Of a DNA stretch of 64,000 nucleotides, positions 55,200-64,000 are shown piece after piece (positions within the stretch are counted from its first letter, which is position 1; each line of letters starts with the position of its first letter). The stretch lies in NCBI RefSeq assembly GCF_004664715.2, contig NC_051065.1, positions 151,492,826 through 151,556,825 of the forward strand. The letters are read 5' to 3'. Both the position numbers and the translations under genes were made by a program. Below the pieces are notes generated by a model that saw nothing but the letters and a program-made list of their open reading frames with translations, had not been told where the DNA came from and did not search any database. The DNA is from Peromyscus leucopus. Taxonomy: Eukaryota; Chordata; Mammalia; Rodentia; Cricetidae.

Positions 55200-56555
55200 A
55201 ATATTTTTATTTATAAATCTATTTTAATAGATACTTTTTGCTGGGTCTTATGCTCTGGGTTGGCAGTTGTGGTCTTTCAGGGCTTGGAATATATCTTTCC
55301 AGACCCTTCTGGCTTTAAAAGTTTCCACCAAATAATCAGGTGTTATTCTCATAGGCCTTTATTTATAGGTGACCTGGCCTTTCTCACAGCTTTCAATATC
55401 CATTCTTTATTTTGTGTTCTTGTGTCAACTGTAATAGGTTGTGGAGAGTTTCTTTGTTGATTCTCTCTGTTTGGTATTCTGCAGGCCTCTTGTAGCTGGA
55501 TATATGTCTTTCTCAGGGTTTGGGAAAATTTATTCTATGATTATATTCAAAATATTTTCTGTGCCTTTGGTGTGGTAGTCTCCCTTTTTCTTGCCTATAA
55601 CAAAAAGATGTTACCTTTTCATGGTGTTTCAAAGCTCTTCTATGTCTGTTCATATTTTTAGAAATTAATCATTGACCAATGCTAACTGATTCAATTCCTC
55701 TGCTTTCCCACCCACCTCTGATTTTTTGCTGTGGAATAATCCTCTTGTACACTGCAAAGATTTGTCACTTGAATTGGTTTAATAAAAAACCTATTGGCTG
55801 GTAGCTGGGTAAGAAGTTAGGCAAGAAAGCCAAACTGAGAATGATGGGAAGAAGGAGGACAGAGTTGAGGAGTCACCAGCCAGATACAGAGGAAGCAAGA
55901 TGAGAATGCTGTACTGAGAAAAGGTACCAAGCCACATGGCTAAACATAGATAAGAATTGTGGGATAATTTAACTGTAAGAGCTAGTTAGTAATAAGCCTG
56001 AGCTACAGATCAAGCATTTATGATTAATATAAAACCTCTGAGTGATAATTTGGGAAGCAACTGCAGAATGGGGTGGGACAGAGAAAAGCCTCTGACTGCA
56101 GATACTTTGTTTTTCACACAGTCCATTCTAATGGTGAAGTTCCCCTCTGAGATTTTACTTTAGACTTATTGAGTTTTTCATTTCCAGCATTATTATAATT
56201 TGGGTTTTCTTCACTAGTGCTACTTCTTGGTTGAATTCTACTTTTAGATCTTGGGTTGACTTCCTCATTTCATTCAGTTCTTTGTTTTTGGTGTTCTTTT
56301 GGAGTATATTCATATCTTCTTCAAGTTATTTAAATATAGTGATAATCATTTTTATCAATTGTGTCTAGAATTTCTTCCAGATCATTTTCACTGAGGGCCA
56401 TGACTATACAACTAGAAATTTTTGAAGGATCTATTTTTTTGTGGCTTTTTATGCTGCTTTTGTTTCTATGACAGGATTTGAATATCTCAAGTTGTTGCTG
56501 GTTGAGTATGTCTTTCTATTTTTTCTTTCTCCTTCCTTTCTTTTTTTTTCCAAGT
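55200..56555 (-). pseudogene. L1 ORF1 and 5' region remnant, copy B
   Basis: The DNA parallels the ORF1 segment of copy A (TTTCCACCAAATAATCAGGT, TTTATAGGTGACCTGGCC) but the frame is mostly lost. The solo LTR at 55727-56100 splits it. T-rich coiled-coil-coding and 5' sequence continue to about 56555. Confidence 0.65.
55727..56100 (+). mobile_element. ERV class II-like solo LTR, sense, inside L1 ORF1
   Basis: 374 bp, starts TGCTGTGGAATAATCC, has TTTAATAAAAAACC and TAAGAGCTAGTTAGTAATAA, and ends CTCTGACTGCA. Same family as the LTRs at 30314 and 32041 (those end CTACA). The 6-bp flanks attttt and gatact do not match, so the duplication is mutated or lost. Confidence 0.78.
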
Positions 56556-56689
56556 CACCTTTACTGTAGTTATGCCTAATGTTCAAGAGGGAAAGTTGTA
56601 AGAGGGTTGAGACATTCTTTTTCTTTGTGGGATTGATATTTGAGGGATATAAGCTCTACCATTAGTATTCTTTAAGAATCAATGCTGTG

Positions 56690-57733
56690 AGAGAGAGCCC
56701 ATGCCTGACACTGTCTGGGTAGCTAGGAACTGGAAGCTGGATGGCCCAGAGACCTAGGGTAGGACTAAACACCAACAGCCAAACAAACAAACAAACAACC
56801 CCCCAAAAAACCCAAAACAAAACAAAAAGTCAATGAAATGATTCCTAATGATATTCTACTATACTCATAAATTGTTACCAGTAGTCATCAGACTTCCTCC
56901 AGCTGCTGATGAGAGTAGATGCAGAAACCCACAGTCAAACATTAGATGGAGCCCAGGGAACCCTGCAGAAGAGGTTGAGGAAGGATTGTAGGAGCCAGAG
57001 GAGTTGAGGATGCCAGGAAAATATGGCCCAAAGAATCAACTAAGTAGGGATCATAGAGGCTCATAGAGACTGAAGCAGCAATTATGGAGCCTGTATGGGT
57101 CTGTGCTAGGTCCTCTGTACACATGCTGTGACTGTTCAGCTTGGGATTTTTGTTGAACTCCTAACAGTGAAAGTAGGGGCATTTCTGACTCTTTTGCCTA
57201 CTCTTGGGACCCTTTCCCTCTTACTGGGTTGTTTTATCCAGCTTTGACATGGTGGTTTATGCCTAGTCTCATTGCATCTTGTTATGCCATGTTTGGTTGA
57301 TATCACTGGGAGGCCTGTATTTTCTGAAGGGAAATGGAGGAGCAGTGGATTTGGGGGAGAGGGGAAGTGGGAGGTGTGGTGATATTTTATTTGTGCTGAA
57401 ATGTGATATTTTATTTGTATGTTAATAAATAAAGTTTGCCTGGAGATCAGAGGTCATAGCAAGGCATAAAAAAGAAGTCTGGCAGTGGTAGCACTTGCCC
57501 TTAATCTGATTACATGGCAGGCAGAGTCTCTTTGTGGTCAAGGACACAGCCAAGTGTGGTGACACGCGCCTTTAATCCCAGTACCAACCATAGAAATTGG
57601 TTAAAAGAGATTAACTTCTTATTTAATAAGACTGTTTAGAAATTCGTCTCCAGGGAGGGGGATCTGTGGGGAGTGAAGGGAGGGGAGGCTGTGGTTGGGA
57701 TGTATTGTATAAGAGAAGAATAAATAAAAAGGA
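56690..57733 (+). mobile_element. L1 (Lx-type) 3'-UTR and 3' end, sense
   Basis: TCAATGAAATGATTCCTAAT, GGAACCCTGCAGAAGAGGTT, GTCTGTGCTAGGTCCTCTGT, then the G-rich segment and GGCTGTGGTTGGGATGTATT with an AATAAATAAAAAGG tail. It is split at 57375-57652 by a solo LTR. Confidence 0.8.
57369..57658 (+). mobile_element. Solo LTR with B1-like blocks, 6-bp target duplication
   Basis: 278 bp (57375-57652) with TG...CA ends, starting TGTGGTGATATTTTATTTG and ending AATTCGTCTCCA. It is flanked by GGGAGG (57369-57374 and 57653-57658). It has overlapping poly-A signals AATAAATAAAG at 57424-57434. Two internal segments, at about 57478-57510 and 57551-57592, resemble the B1 5' head (GTGTGGTGACACGCGCCTTT). 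The six-base duplication suggests a class II ERV. Confidence 0.78.
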
Positions 57734-58330
57734 GAGTGTCAACTAGTGCTTTGTGCTAACAGTCACTAGCCAAGGTTCAGCACACCACTTGCTAGTCCTG
57801 TCCTTTGCCACCAGGTGGCTTTCCTTACCTGGATACCCTACCTTGAGTCAGCTCTCATCCACTGGAGTTTAGGGGTATAAAACTCCTGGGAAGTTGTGTG
57901 TGGAGTCGGAAGGCCTATGGAGTAGGGAGGACTAGGGAGGAGTGGGATTTACTTTAGCAGAACGGGGAGTAAGCTTCTGGAGGAGCTAGGTGCCCTATAG
58001 GGTGAAAAGGAGTGAGACCTACCTCATGGTGCAGGAAAGAGGGATCTCAGAAGATCTGGGTAGCCTATGGTGTGGAAAGGAGTGGATGGGCCCTAACTGG
58101 TGGCATGGGGGCGGGGTGTGCTTTGGGAAGAGTAGGGTACCTTGGCAGATCAGGGAATTTAAATCATGGAGATGCTTGGTGGCCTATGGAGTGGGAAAGA
58201 AAAGGTCCGATCTGATTACATGGGGACACAAAATGCCAAAGGAGCCAGGTGGCTTGATGGTACAGAGAAGTAAGACTCTGGAGAAGCCAGACATGAAGTC
58301 CGGTGGCTTCGGGGTTCAAGGAACCATGTA
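57734..58330. repeat. Unclassified repeat: TATA-like leader plus degenerate ~70-bp purine-rich units
   Basis: A non-repetitive leader with GGGTATAAAACTCCTGGGA (57873-57891) precedes five or six imperfect units. Their starts resemble GCCTATGGAGTGGGAAAG (about 57912, 57991, 58066, 58171, 58251, 58305) and they often end GGAGCTAGGTG. Spacing is 54-105 bp. A 113-codon frame across it (57990-58331) is a by-product. It could be part of an LTR. Confidence 0.55.
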
Positions 58331-58360
58331 GCCAAACAGGCTAGGGAAGCTGTCTTTATG

Positions 58361-58536
58361 TTCATTATTTATTTCTGTGTGTGTGGGGGGATGCACCACA
58401 CAAGCCACAGCATGTGAGTGGAAGTCGGAGCACAGCCTTCAGGAATGTGTTCTCTTTTCTCGATTTGGGTTCTATGGATCAAACTCAAGCGTTGGTGGTA
58501 GGAGCCTTTACCCACTAAGCTCTCTCACTGGCCCGA
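58361..58536 (-). mobile_element. B3/B2-family SINE, antisense
   Basis: TTATTTATTTCTGTGTGTGT tail, GGTTCTATGGATCAAACTCA and TTACCCACTAAGCTCTCTCA near the head. Confidence 0.72.
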
Positions 58537-59128
58537 GCTTGCTTCCTTACCATTACCCTTGTTATTACTTGACTTCACAATGCTGACATGCTCATCAATG
58601 AGTGTGGAAGACATTTGCAGTCATAAACCATTATTTCCCACCTATAGACACAAGAGATATAAGTCGCTCTGAGAAGAGAGATGATGGTAAGATAATCAGC
58701 AAGTGATGAAATTTTGAGTAGTTCTATCTTATATTCCTAAAGTAATCCAACTGATTTTAAGTTGATATAATTTAGATTTTGTTCTGGCTCACAACATTTC
58801 TGGAATTTGAAGTCTTCTCATAAGCTAGTGTGAGGAGGAGAAGGAAGTTGGACTGTAGAGAGGCAGTTGGGATCCAGTTGAAAAATAATACCTAGGACAA
58901 GACCAAGCACAGGCATTGTCCACATCAGTAGCTGACATATAGTCAACCTGGTTGGGGCTTTCTAGGTTGAGCATGACTTACGTGATTAGAGAAGAAAATA
59001 GTTCAGTTTAACTGATGGGCAGAAAATTTCACTTGGTATGTGATGAATCCGATTTTTAAAATGTAGCACTAAAATTTATATTGAAATAGAACTATCTTAG
59101 AAAACAATAGAGAGTTTCTCTTATCGTA
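58537..59128. other. Unique intergenic sequence
   Basis: Nothing recognised. Confidence 0.5.
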
Positions 59129-59478
59129 ATGTTGGGGTATACTGGTTATTTTTCTTGTTGCTACAACAAAAAGCCCGACCAGAAGCGATGTAAGGAAGGC
59201 AGGATTTATTCTGGCTCACCACTAGAGGGGACACATTCCACCACAGAGGGGAAGGCGCAGCAGCAGGAGAGGGAGACCCACTGCTCACACTGCGTCTCTG
59301 GTCAGGGAGCAGAAAATGAAAGGAAGTGGGACCATTATAAATGACAAGGTCCACCCCCAGGGACCCACATCTCCCAGCAAGCCTCCACCTCCTAAAGGTT
59401 CAACACCTTCCCCCAAAAGTGCTTACCACTTGGGGACCAATTGTTCAAACACATGAGGCTTTGGGGCTTCCACAGTTA
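59129..59478 (-). mobile_element. MaLR-like LTR, antisense
   Basis: TTCTTGTTGCTACAACAAAA, GGCAGGATTTATTCTGGCTC, TCCACCTCCTAAAGGTTCAA and GGGGACCAATTGTTCAAACA follow the reverse MT/MaLR layout. Ends approximate. Confidence 0.68.
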
Positions 59479-60009
59479 AACTTTAAGGCAAGGTTTCCTT
59501 TCTAACCTGGCTTTCTAGGCAGACTAATGGAGCCTGCCAAAGCAGTGGCCCGATCACGATTTATTGACTTTGTTTTTACAGAGTTGGACCCTCCTTTTAA
59601 CACAGCCAAGAGGGGAGTAGCCTCCCTCTTTACTGGTCAAATAGAATTCCTGTGGATGTTATTGACGGGGGGCAGGGGAAGTAGGAACCAAGCTGGGTGA
59701 TTCTTGAGTCACTGTGTGTCTTCTGAGGCCCTGGGTGGCATGGGATGGAATGATTGGTGTTTGGGCACAGGACAGGGGAAAACGGGTCACGGGGGCTGAA
59801 GGTCAGAAATGGAATTCATTTAATTTTCTCACAGACTAACATATACAGTACCCATAATATGTTAAGTATTATTTGAAATATGTACCTTAAATGTGTTTAG
59901 CATTTACCATGTAATGGTATCTTTAAGATGTCAGTGGCAGGATGGTTTTTTATGTTTCAATTTTTCAAAACAAAACAAAACACCTCCAAAACCAGGTCTT
60001 TAAAATCCT
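59479..60009. other. Unique intergenic sequence
   Basis: Nothing recognised. Confidence 0.5.
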
Positions 60010-60319
60010 TTTCTTTGTTGTGTGTGTATGATGTACGTGTGTTCTTATGTGTGTAAGTGCAGGTGTTTGTAGGCTTTGGCATGTATGCAGAGAACAACCC
60101 TGGGGGTCAGTCCTCACCGTCCACCTTGGAGGAGAGTCCGTTTGCCAGGCCAGCTGGCCTGGGAGCTTCCAGGATTCCGCACCTCACCTCACTGTTGGAG
60201 TGCTGGCATTACAGGCGCACACCGCTGCCTCAGGCTTTGCAGGTCCTGGGGGTCTGAACCCTGGTCCTCACACTTGCATAACAAGCACTTTCCCTCACGG
60301 AGCCATCTCCCAGACCACG
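60010..60319 (-). mobile_element. B4-family SINE, antisense
   Basis: A TG-rich tail, GGAGTGCTGGCATTACAGGC, GGGGGTCTGAACCCTGGTCC and CGGAGCCATCTCCCAGACC at the head. The five overlapping open frames in this area (up to 145 codons) are artefacts of it. Confidence 0.75.
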
Positions 60320-60594
60320 TTTCTGTTGCCCTCTCTGCTGAGAGAGGCCGTGTATGCCCTTCCTCTTCCTATTATTTACTAAGAAAGCGCGGTGAGGCGA
60401 ACATGGAGAGAAACCTTCACAATAGTGTCCAACACAGACACAAAAGAGGGCAGGATTTTTTTCAGGTCCCCCTCCCCCCGCCCCACACACCCCATATTGC
60501 ACACATACTTTAAAAGACAAACAAAATACAGGACTAGGATCCCACCAGCAAATGTCCTCAGAATAACCCCATAAATCAGGTACTGGCATGCTCC

Positions 60595-60718
60595 AGATCT
60601 TTCAGCTGATACAATATTGAAGCTCAGAGAGGTTAAACTGCCCAGGGTCACACGCCGTCGGTGGGGACTGACGGGTGCCAGGGCTGTTTGTCTCTGTACT
60701 ACACCATGCTGCGGGCTC
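60595..60718 (-). mobile_element. MIR SINE, antisense
   Basis: TGAAGCTCAGAGAGGTTAAA followed by CTGCCCAGGGTCACAC and a GTGCCAGGGCTGTTTGTCTC block is the MIR core in reverse. One of the best-kept MIRs in the window. Confidence 0.82.
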
Positions 60719-61527
60719 CTTCCTTAATGAAGATGCTAAGCAGGATAGGTTTCCTGAGGTGAGGGTGAGAGAAGAAGGTTTGAGCGCCAGGCACAGGTGG
60801 ACCGCTGTCGGTTGCCTAGAGTGTGAAAGGAGAGGAAAACCTCAGGCTTCCTGAGACTGGGTGTGTGTGCTTGGCTGCATTGGAGTGGTTGAGCAGGAAA
60901 GGAGGGAAGACAGAAGGCTGATTTGGTGGAGGGCCATGGAAGGAATAAAATTAGTCACTGTAGCTACAGAATAGACGCCCTGAAACTACTCAGAACCTAT
61001 AGAGTCTCAGGGTGGGAAAAAACTTGAGTGCCATCTGCCTAATACATAAATTTGCTCTGCATATTGACAAGGTGGTGGCTCAGCCTCCTTGGATGTCCTT
61101 GGAAATGGAGAACTCATTAGCTTCCTTCCACAGATGGCGCGACAGAAAATTCTTCCCCGTGTGGAACCTCAGTTTGCCAACTAGTGATTTCTACTCTGGC
61201 CAGAAGCAGGTTCTTGGGCCACGCGCAAGCCTTCCATAGAGCAGTCTCTGGGGCCAGATCAGCCATGCACAACTGGTTCCCTCGTCACCGACAGGCATCC
61301 AGGGCATCTCTTTATTCATACTGGCTAATATAACAGCTGGTAAGGCTGCTTTTATGTGCTTCATGTAGGTGGCTTTGTATAAATTGATTTTATCAATATT
61401 GATGATTAAAACTAAGGCATGTAGTGTTATGATTAAGCTACATCCACAGCTCCTCCCTTCTCCATTTTTTAAAAATTTTGAGATTGAATTTCAATGAATG
61501 TGAAGGTTTTAAAACATGAAAGCCCAA
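60719..61527. other. Intergenic sequence, possibly with an old repeat
   Basis: 61090-61200 (ACTCATTAGCTTCCTTCCAC, then a TTCTTCCCCGTGTGGAACCT block) reminds me of an ancient mammalian interspersed repeat that I cannot name. The rest is unassigned. Confidence 0.35.
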
Positions 61528-61585
61528 GCTGAGCTTGAACTTACTCTGTAGCCCAGACAGACCTTAAAAATGTGATTCTCCCGGC
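61528..61585 (-). mobile_element. Degenerate B1 fragment, antisense
   Basis: TTGAACTTACTCTGTAGCCC followed by AGACAGACC is all that remains. Confidence 0.4.
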
Positions 61586-61649
61586 CCGGCCCCCTCTCCT
61601 GGGAATCTTTGCCCACGCCAACCAGCACAGCTTGCACACAGTGGTCACT

Positions 61650-61745
61650 TCTGTACTACAGTTGGGGAAGCTGAGGATCGGAGCTTCAGTGGCTTGTTCA
61701 GGGTCACCCAGAGGCACCTCCACTTGTAGCAGCCTGGGGCTGCGT
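61650..61745 (-). mobile_element. MIR fragment, antisense
   Basis: GGGGAAGCTGAGGATCGGAG and TTGTTCAGGGTCACCCAGAG correspond to the MIR core in reverse. Confidence 0.65.
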
Positions 61746-61756
61746 ACGGGCAGGTT

Positions 61757-62068
61757 CATCTTCTGGCTGGTTTGTGCTGCTGCAATATAGTTCTCAAGAC
61801 AAGGCAGTTTACAAAGAACATCAATTTATTCTTATAACTCTGGAAGCCAAGAAACCCAACACTGAGGTGCCACAGGCTGGGTGGGCCGTCCCATCACAGA
61901 GGGTGCTAGGGCAAGAGAGTGCAAATCTACCCTGCAGCATTTCTCATGGTGACCTGAGTCCATCTGTGTGTGTGTGGGGGGGCATTTTCAAGACCCAAAT
62001 GTCCCATCAGCACATTTGGAGGAGGAACTTTCCAACACATCAATTTTGGGAACAAATTCAGCCCATAG
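61757..62068 (-). mobile_element. Older MaLR LTR (MST/MLT1-like), antisense
   Basis: GGTTTGTGCTGCTGCAATAT, CAATTTATTCTTATAACTCT, a GGAAGCCAAGAAACCCAACA block and ACACATCAATTTTGGGAACA follow the antisense MST/MLT1 layout shared with primates. Confidence 0.72.
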
Positions 62069-63247
62069 CGAGTACCTAAAAATAAATTACACCTAGCACA
62101 GAAAGGGAACACTCTGGAAGGTGGGCTCTACCTAGCACTTGCAGCTTGTACAGTCCCCCCGTCCCCCGTCCCCCCCCCCAGAAGGGCTTTGTGCTCGACT
62201 TCATACTCTGTTGCCTCAGTCTTGGAATTCTTAGTATATTTTGAACAGGAAGCCCTGAATTTTCATTTTGCACCGCGACTCAAAATTATTATCTGTTCTT
62301 AGTCTACTGTGGAAAAGAAAAGGAAGAAAGCAATCACACTGATAAATAGCCCCTCTTTTGGCAGTGCGGTGTGTCTAGTGTTCTGCAGGTTAATGTACGT
62401 CTGAGTCATCTTTAAAACCCACGCCTCATTCAGCAGCTCCTACTTCTACCACCAAGGGAATCCTGGGATGTGGGCTGTAGGGTTGGAACACAGAGAAGCG
62501 AGGCCTTTTCTTTCTTGTGTCCTCAGTACCATGCCTGGGGACAGACTGAGTTCTGGCGAGAATGCTTCCACGTTTTTGTTTTTTCTCGCTTTCTACTTCT
62601 TTAACATCATGTCTCCTGTCAAGTGAAATTTATGGACACAGACTAGGAGTTGAGAGGCTAAGATTTTCCCAGGAGGGGCTCCTACCTGCTGACTGAGAGA
62701 TTCCTCACTGGCATCTCTCTCTCTCTCTTGGGTACCCTGCTTGCAGGCATCCTTGCTTCTAGCTCTCCCTGCAGGCCTAGTTTGGCCCGTGTACTCTGCT
62801 CATGATCGGAGCTCACATCCACCTAGCCCTTCTTTGCAGCTCCAGGGCTTGGCACTCCTGCTGCCGAGTAGGTGTCACCCTGGGGACAAATTCCTTCCAA
62901 GTGTCAGGGAGACAGCACTGGGACAGAAGGAAATCTGCGTTTCTAGCCTGATCGATCTTTCCAGAGGGGATGAAGAGGTCAGAGTAGGCAATGGCCAAGG
63001 CCTGCTCTTAGTATCCATCCAGCACAGGAGTTTGTGTGGTAGAGAATGGAGAGAGATTGAGTTTGGGTTTACTTCTATTGGCTCAAAGTAAACAGACTCT
63101 CAATCAACCAGGATGTATTGGCTGAGGTCTTTTAATTTGCTACATTGTGAACACTATGTCGCAATGATATGTGGCCTATCCAGACAACTGGAGGCTCATT
63201 ATGAAGAAATTGAAAATGAGCTGATCTCCCAACTTTCACTTAACCCC
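62069..63247. other. Unique intergenic sequence
   Basis: Contains a C-run (62155-62178). A 116-codon plus-strand frame (62741-63091) has a hydrophobic start but no recognisable domain and no splice context. Confidence 0.45.
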
Positions 63248-63403
63248 ATGGAATAGTCTCTTCCAGGCAATATCCACTTGGTCCAGGCATCTGTCTATGA
63301 TGTTCTTAGGTGGGGGATACAGATTCAATGGAATAGTCTCTTCCAGGCAATATCTACTTGGTGCAGGCATCTATGATGTCCTTAGGTTGGGGATACAGAT
63401 TCA
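63248..63403. repeat. 80-bp tandem duplication
   Basis: Copy 1 is 63248-63327 and copy 2 is 63328-63403 (76 bp, lacking one 4-bp TCTG/TGTC). Both start ATGGAATAGTCTCTTCCAGG and end ACAGATTCA, with about five substitutions between them. Confidence 0.93.
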
Positions 63404-63424
63404 GCTACTGTAAAAGTGGACTAG

Positions 63425-63755
63425 TCAGCTCTTTGTTGCTATAAATAACTGCCTGTCTGAGATAATCAGTATAGAACATTTGGCTCACTGTTTTGAGGTC
63501 CTAGTATTAGATGAATTGGTCCCATCACTTTGCGGATTGTACTGAGGCAACACATCATGGTGAGAATATATGTTAGGACATATATTTCTCTCATGGAGAG
63601 AAAGTGAGACAAAGAGGAAGGGGCTTGGATGCCATTAACACTTTCAAGGTTACATCCCCAGTGACCTGAAAACCTCTCACTGTTCCCTTAAAGTGTCTAG
63701 CATTTCCCAAAAGAGTTATGCTGAGTGTTCCAGATCCAAACTGAATCATCTAAAC
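63425..63755 (-). mobile_element. MaLR LTR (MST/MLT1-like), antisense
   Basis: TTTGTTGCTATAAATAACTG, CATTTGGCTCACTGTTTTGA, GGTTACATCCCCAGTGACCT and a TTAAAGTGTCTAGCATTTCC-type end follow the antisense MaLR layout. Diverged. Confidence 0.6.
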
Positions 63756-63980
63756 TATAATCTCTGCTTGTCTTTTGTTGGCTTAAAAGAGGGGAGTCTA
63801 TTTTGATGAGAAGAATTATTTCTTATTTAGATTCATAGAGGGAAACTGACCTTCAGCAGAAACATGTTCCATGGTTCCATGTTCCTTGCAGCATCTGGAG
63901 GAATTGATTGAAGAGGTATCTCAGCCCAGTTGAGGCATGCCATCTGATCTCCTGTCCCAAGACAACATCTGATAAGCAAG

Positions 63981-64000
63981 TGTATTATTCAGGTTCCTCA
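63981..64000 (-). mobile_element. Start of another antisense LTR, cut by the window edge
   Basis: GTGTATTATTCAGGTTCCTC resembles the GTATTAGTCAGGATTCTC beginning of antisense rodent LTRs. Too short to be sure. Confidence 0.3.

Larger units (their letters stand above)
50712..56555 (-). mobile_element. Ancient L1 (copy B), antisense, heavily interrupted
   Basis: On the minus strand ORF1/5' region (about 55040-56555), ORF2 (about 51000-54860) and 3' UTR sequence appear in L1 order. It is interrupted by a sense L1 (51601-52932), a B1 (53083), a B3 (53685) and a solo LTR (55727). A T-rich stretch with another L1 3'-UTR-like block (54870-55020) sits between ORF2 and ORF1. More decayed than copy A. 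Confidence 0.78.

Noticed and set aside
60076..60589. Overlapping frames of 111-145 codons on both strands
   Set aside because: They coincide with an antisense B4-type SINE and its flanks and have no consistent domain.
20880..64000. Cacna1c first exons
   Set aside because: No plus-strand frame resembles the known Cav1.2 N-termini; the 116-codon frame at 62741-63091 does not match either.

Overview
This is nuclear DNA of a muroid rodent, most probably a cricetid (hamster, vole or deer-mouse group). B1, B2/B3, B4 and ID-type SINEs, Lx-type L1 LINEs with decayed ORF1 and ORF2, MaLR-like solo LTRs and many (CA)n/(TG)n microsatellites cover much of the window. The cricetid guess rests on the form of the youngest B1 copies and on a solo-LTR family (ends TGCTGTGG...TACA) that I associate with cricetids from memory. 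There are no prokaryotic features. No complete gene lies in the window.

The one recognisable protein gene is Dcp1b, encoding mRNA-decapping enzyme 1B, on the minus strand. Its first three coding exons are at 20569-20718, 16019-16059 and 12064-12191. They join in frame with canonical GT/AG sites into an N-terminal EVH1-domain segment of 106 codons plus one base. Exon 1 sits in a CpG island (about 20300-20880). The presumed promoter to its right carries a match to the RFX X-box and a CCAAT box. I found no exon 4, so intron 3 (1-12063) probably runs off the left edge.

Region by region: 1-12063 is intron 3, unique sequence with antisense SINE clusters, two MaLR-like LTRs and large microsatellites. 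12192-20568 holds introns 2 and 1, with few repeats, a MER20-like and a URR1/hAT transposon (the latter with a 9-bp target duplication), an ID-type SINE and a B4. 20720-38500 is intergenic sequence with LTRs, SINEs, an 8-copy 28/29-bp minisatellite and L1 3'-UTR fragments. 38511-57733 is a LINE graveyard: two minus-strand L1s, one close to full length, with LTRs, B1s, a B3 and a sense-strand L1 nested inside. 57734-64000 is intergenic, with an unclassified purine-rich repeat, several antisense MaLR LTRs, MIRs and an 80-bp duplication.

In human and mouse the next gene beyond the Dcp1b promoter is Cacna1c. I found no Cacna1c exon here, so the right two thirds is best read as the Dcp1b-Cacna1c intergenic interval. 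I saw no convincing new biological system. The points most worth checking are the promoter X-box, the SINE-born minisatellite, the related solo LTRs with readable target duplications (one different LTR carries B1-like blocks), and the unclassified purine-rich repeats.
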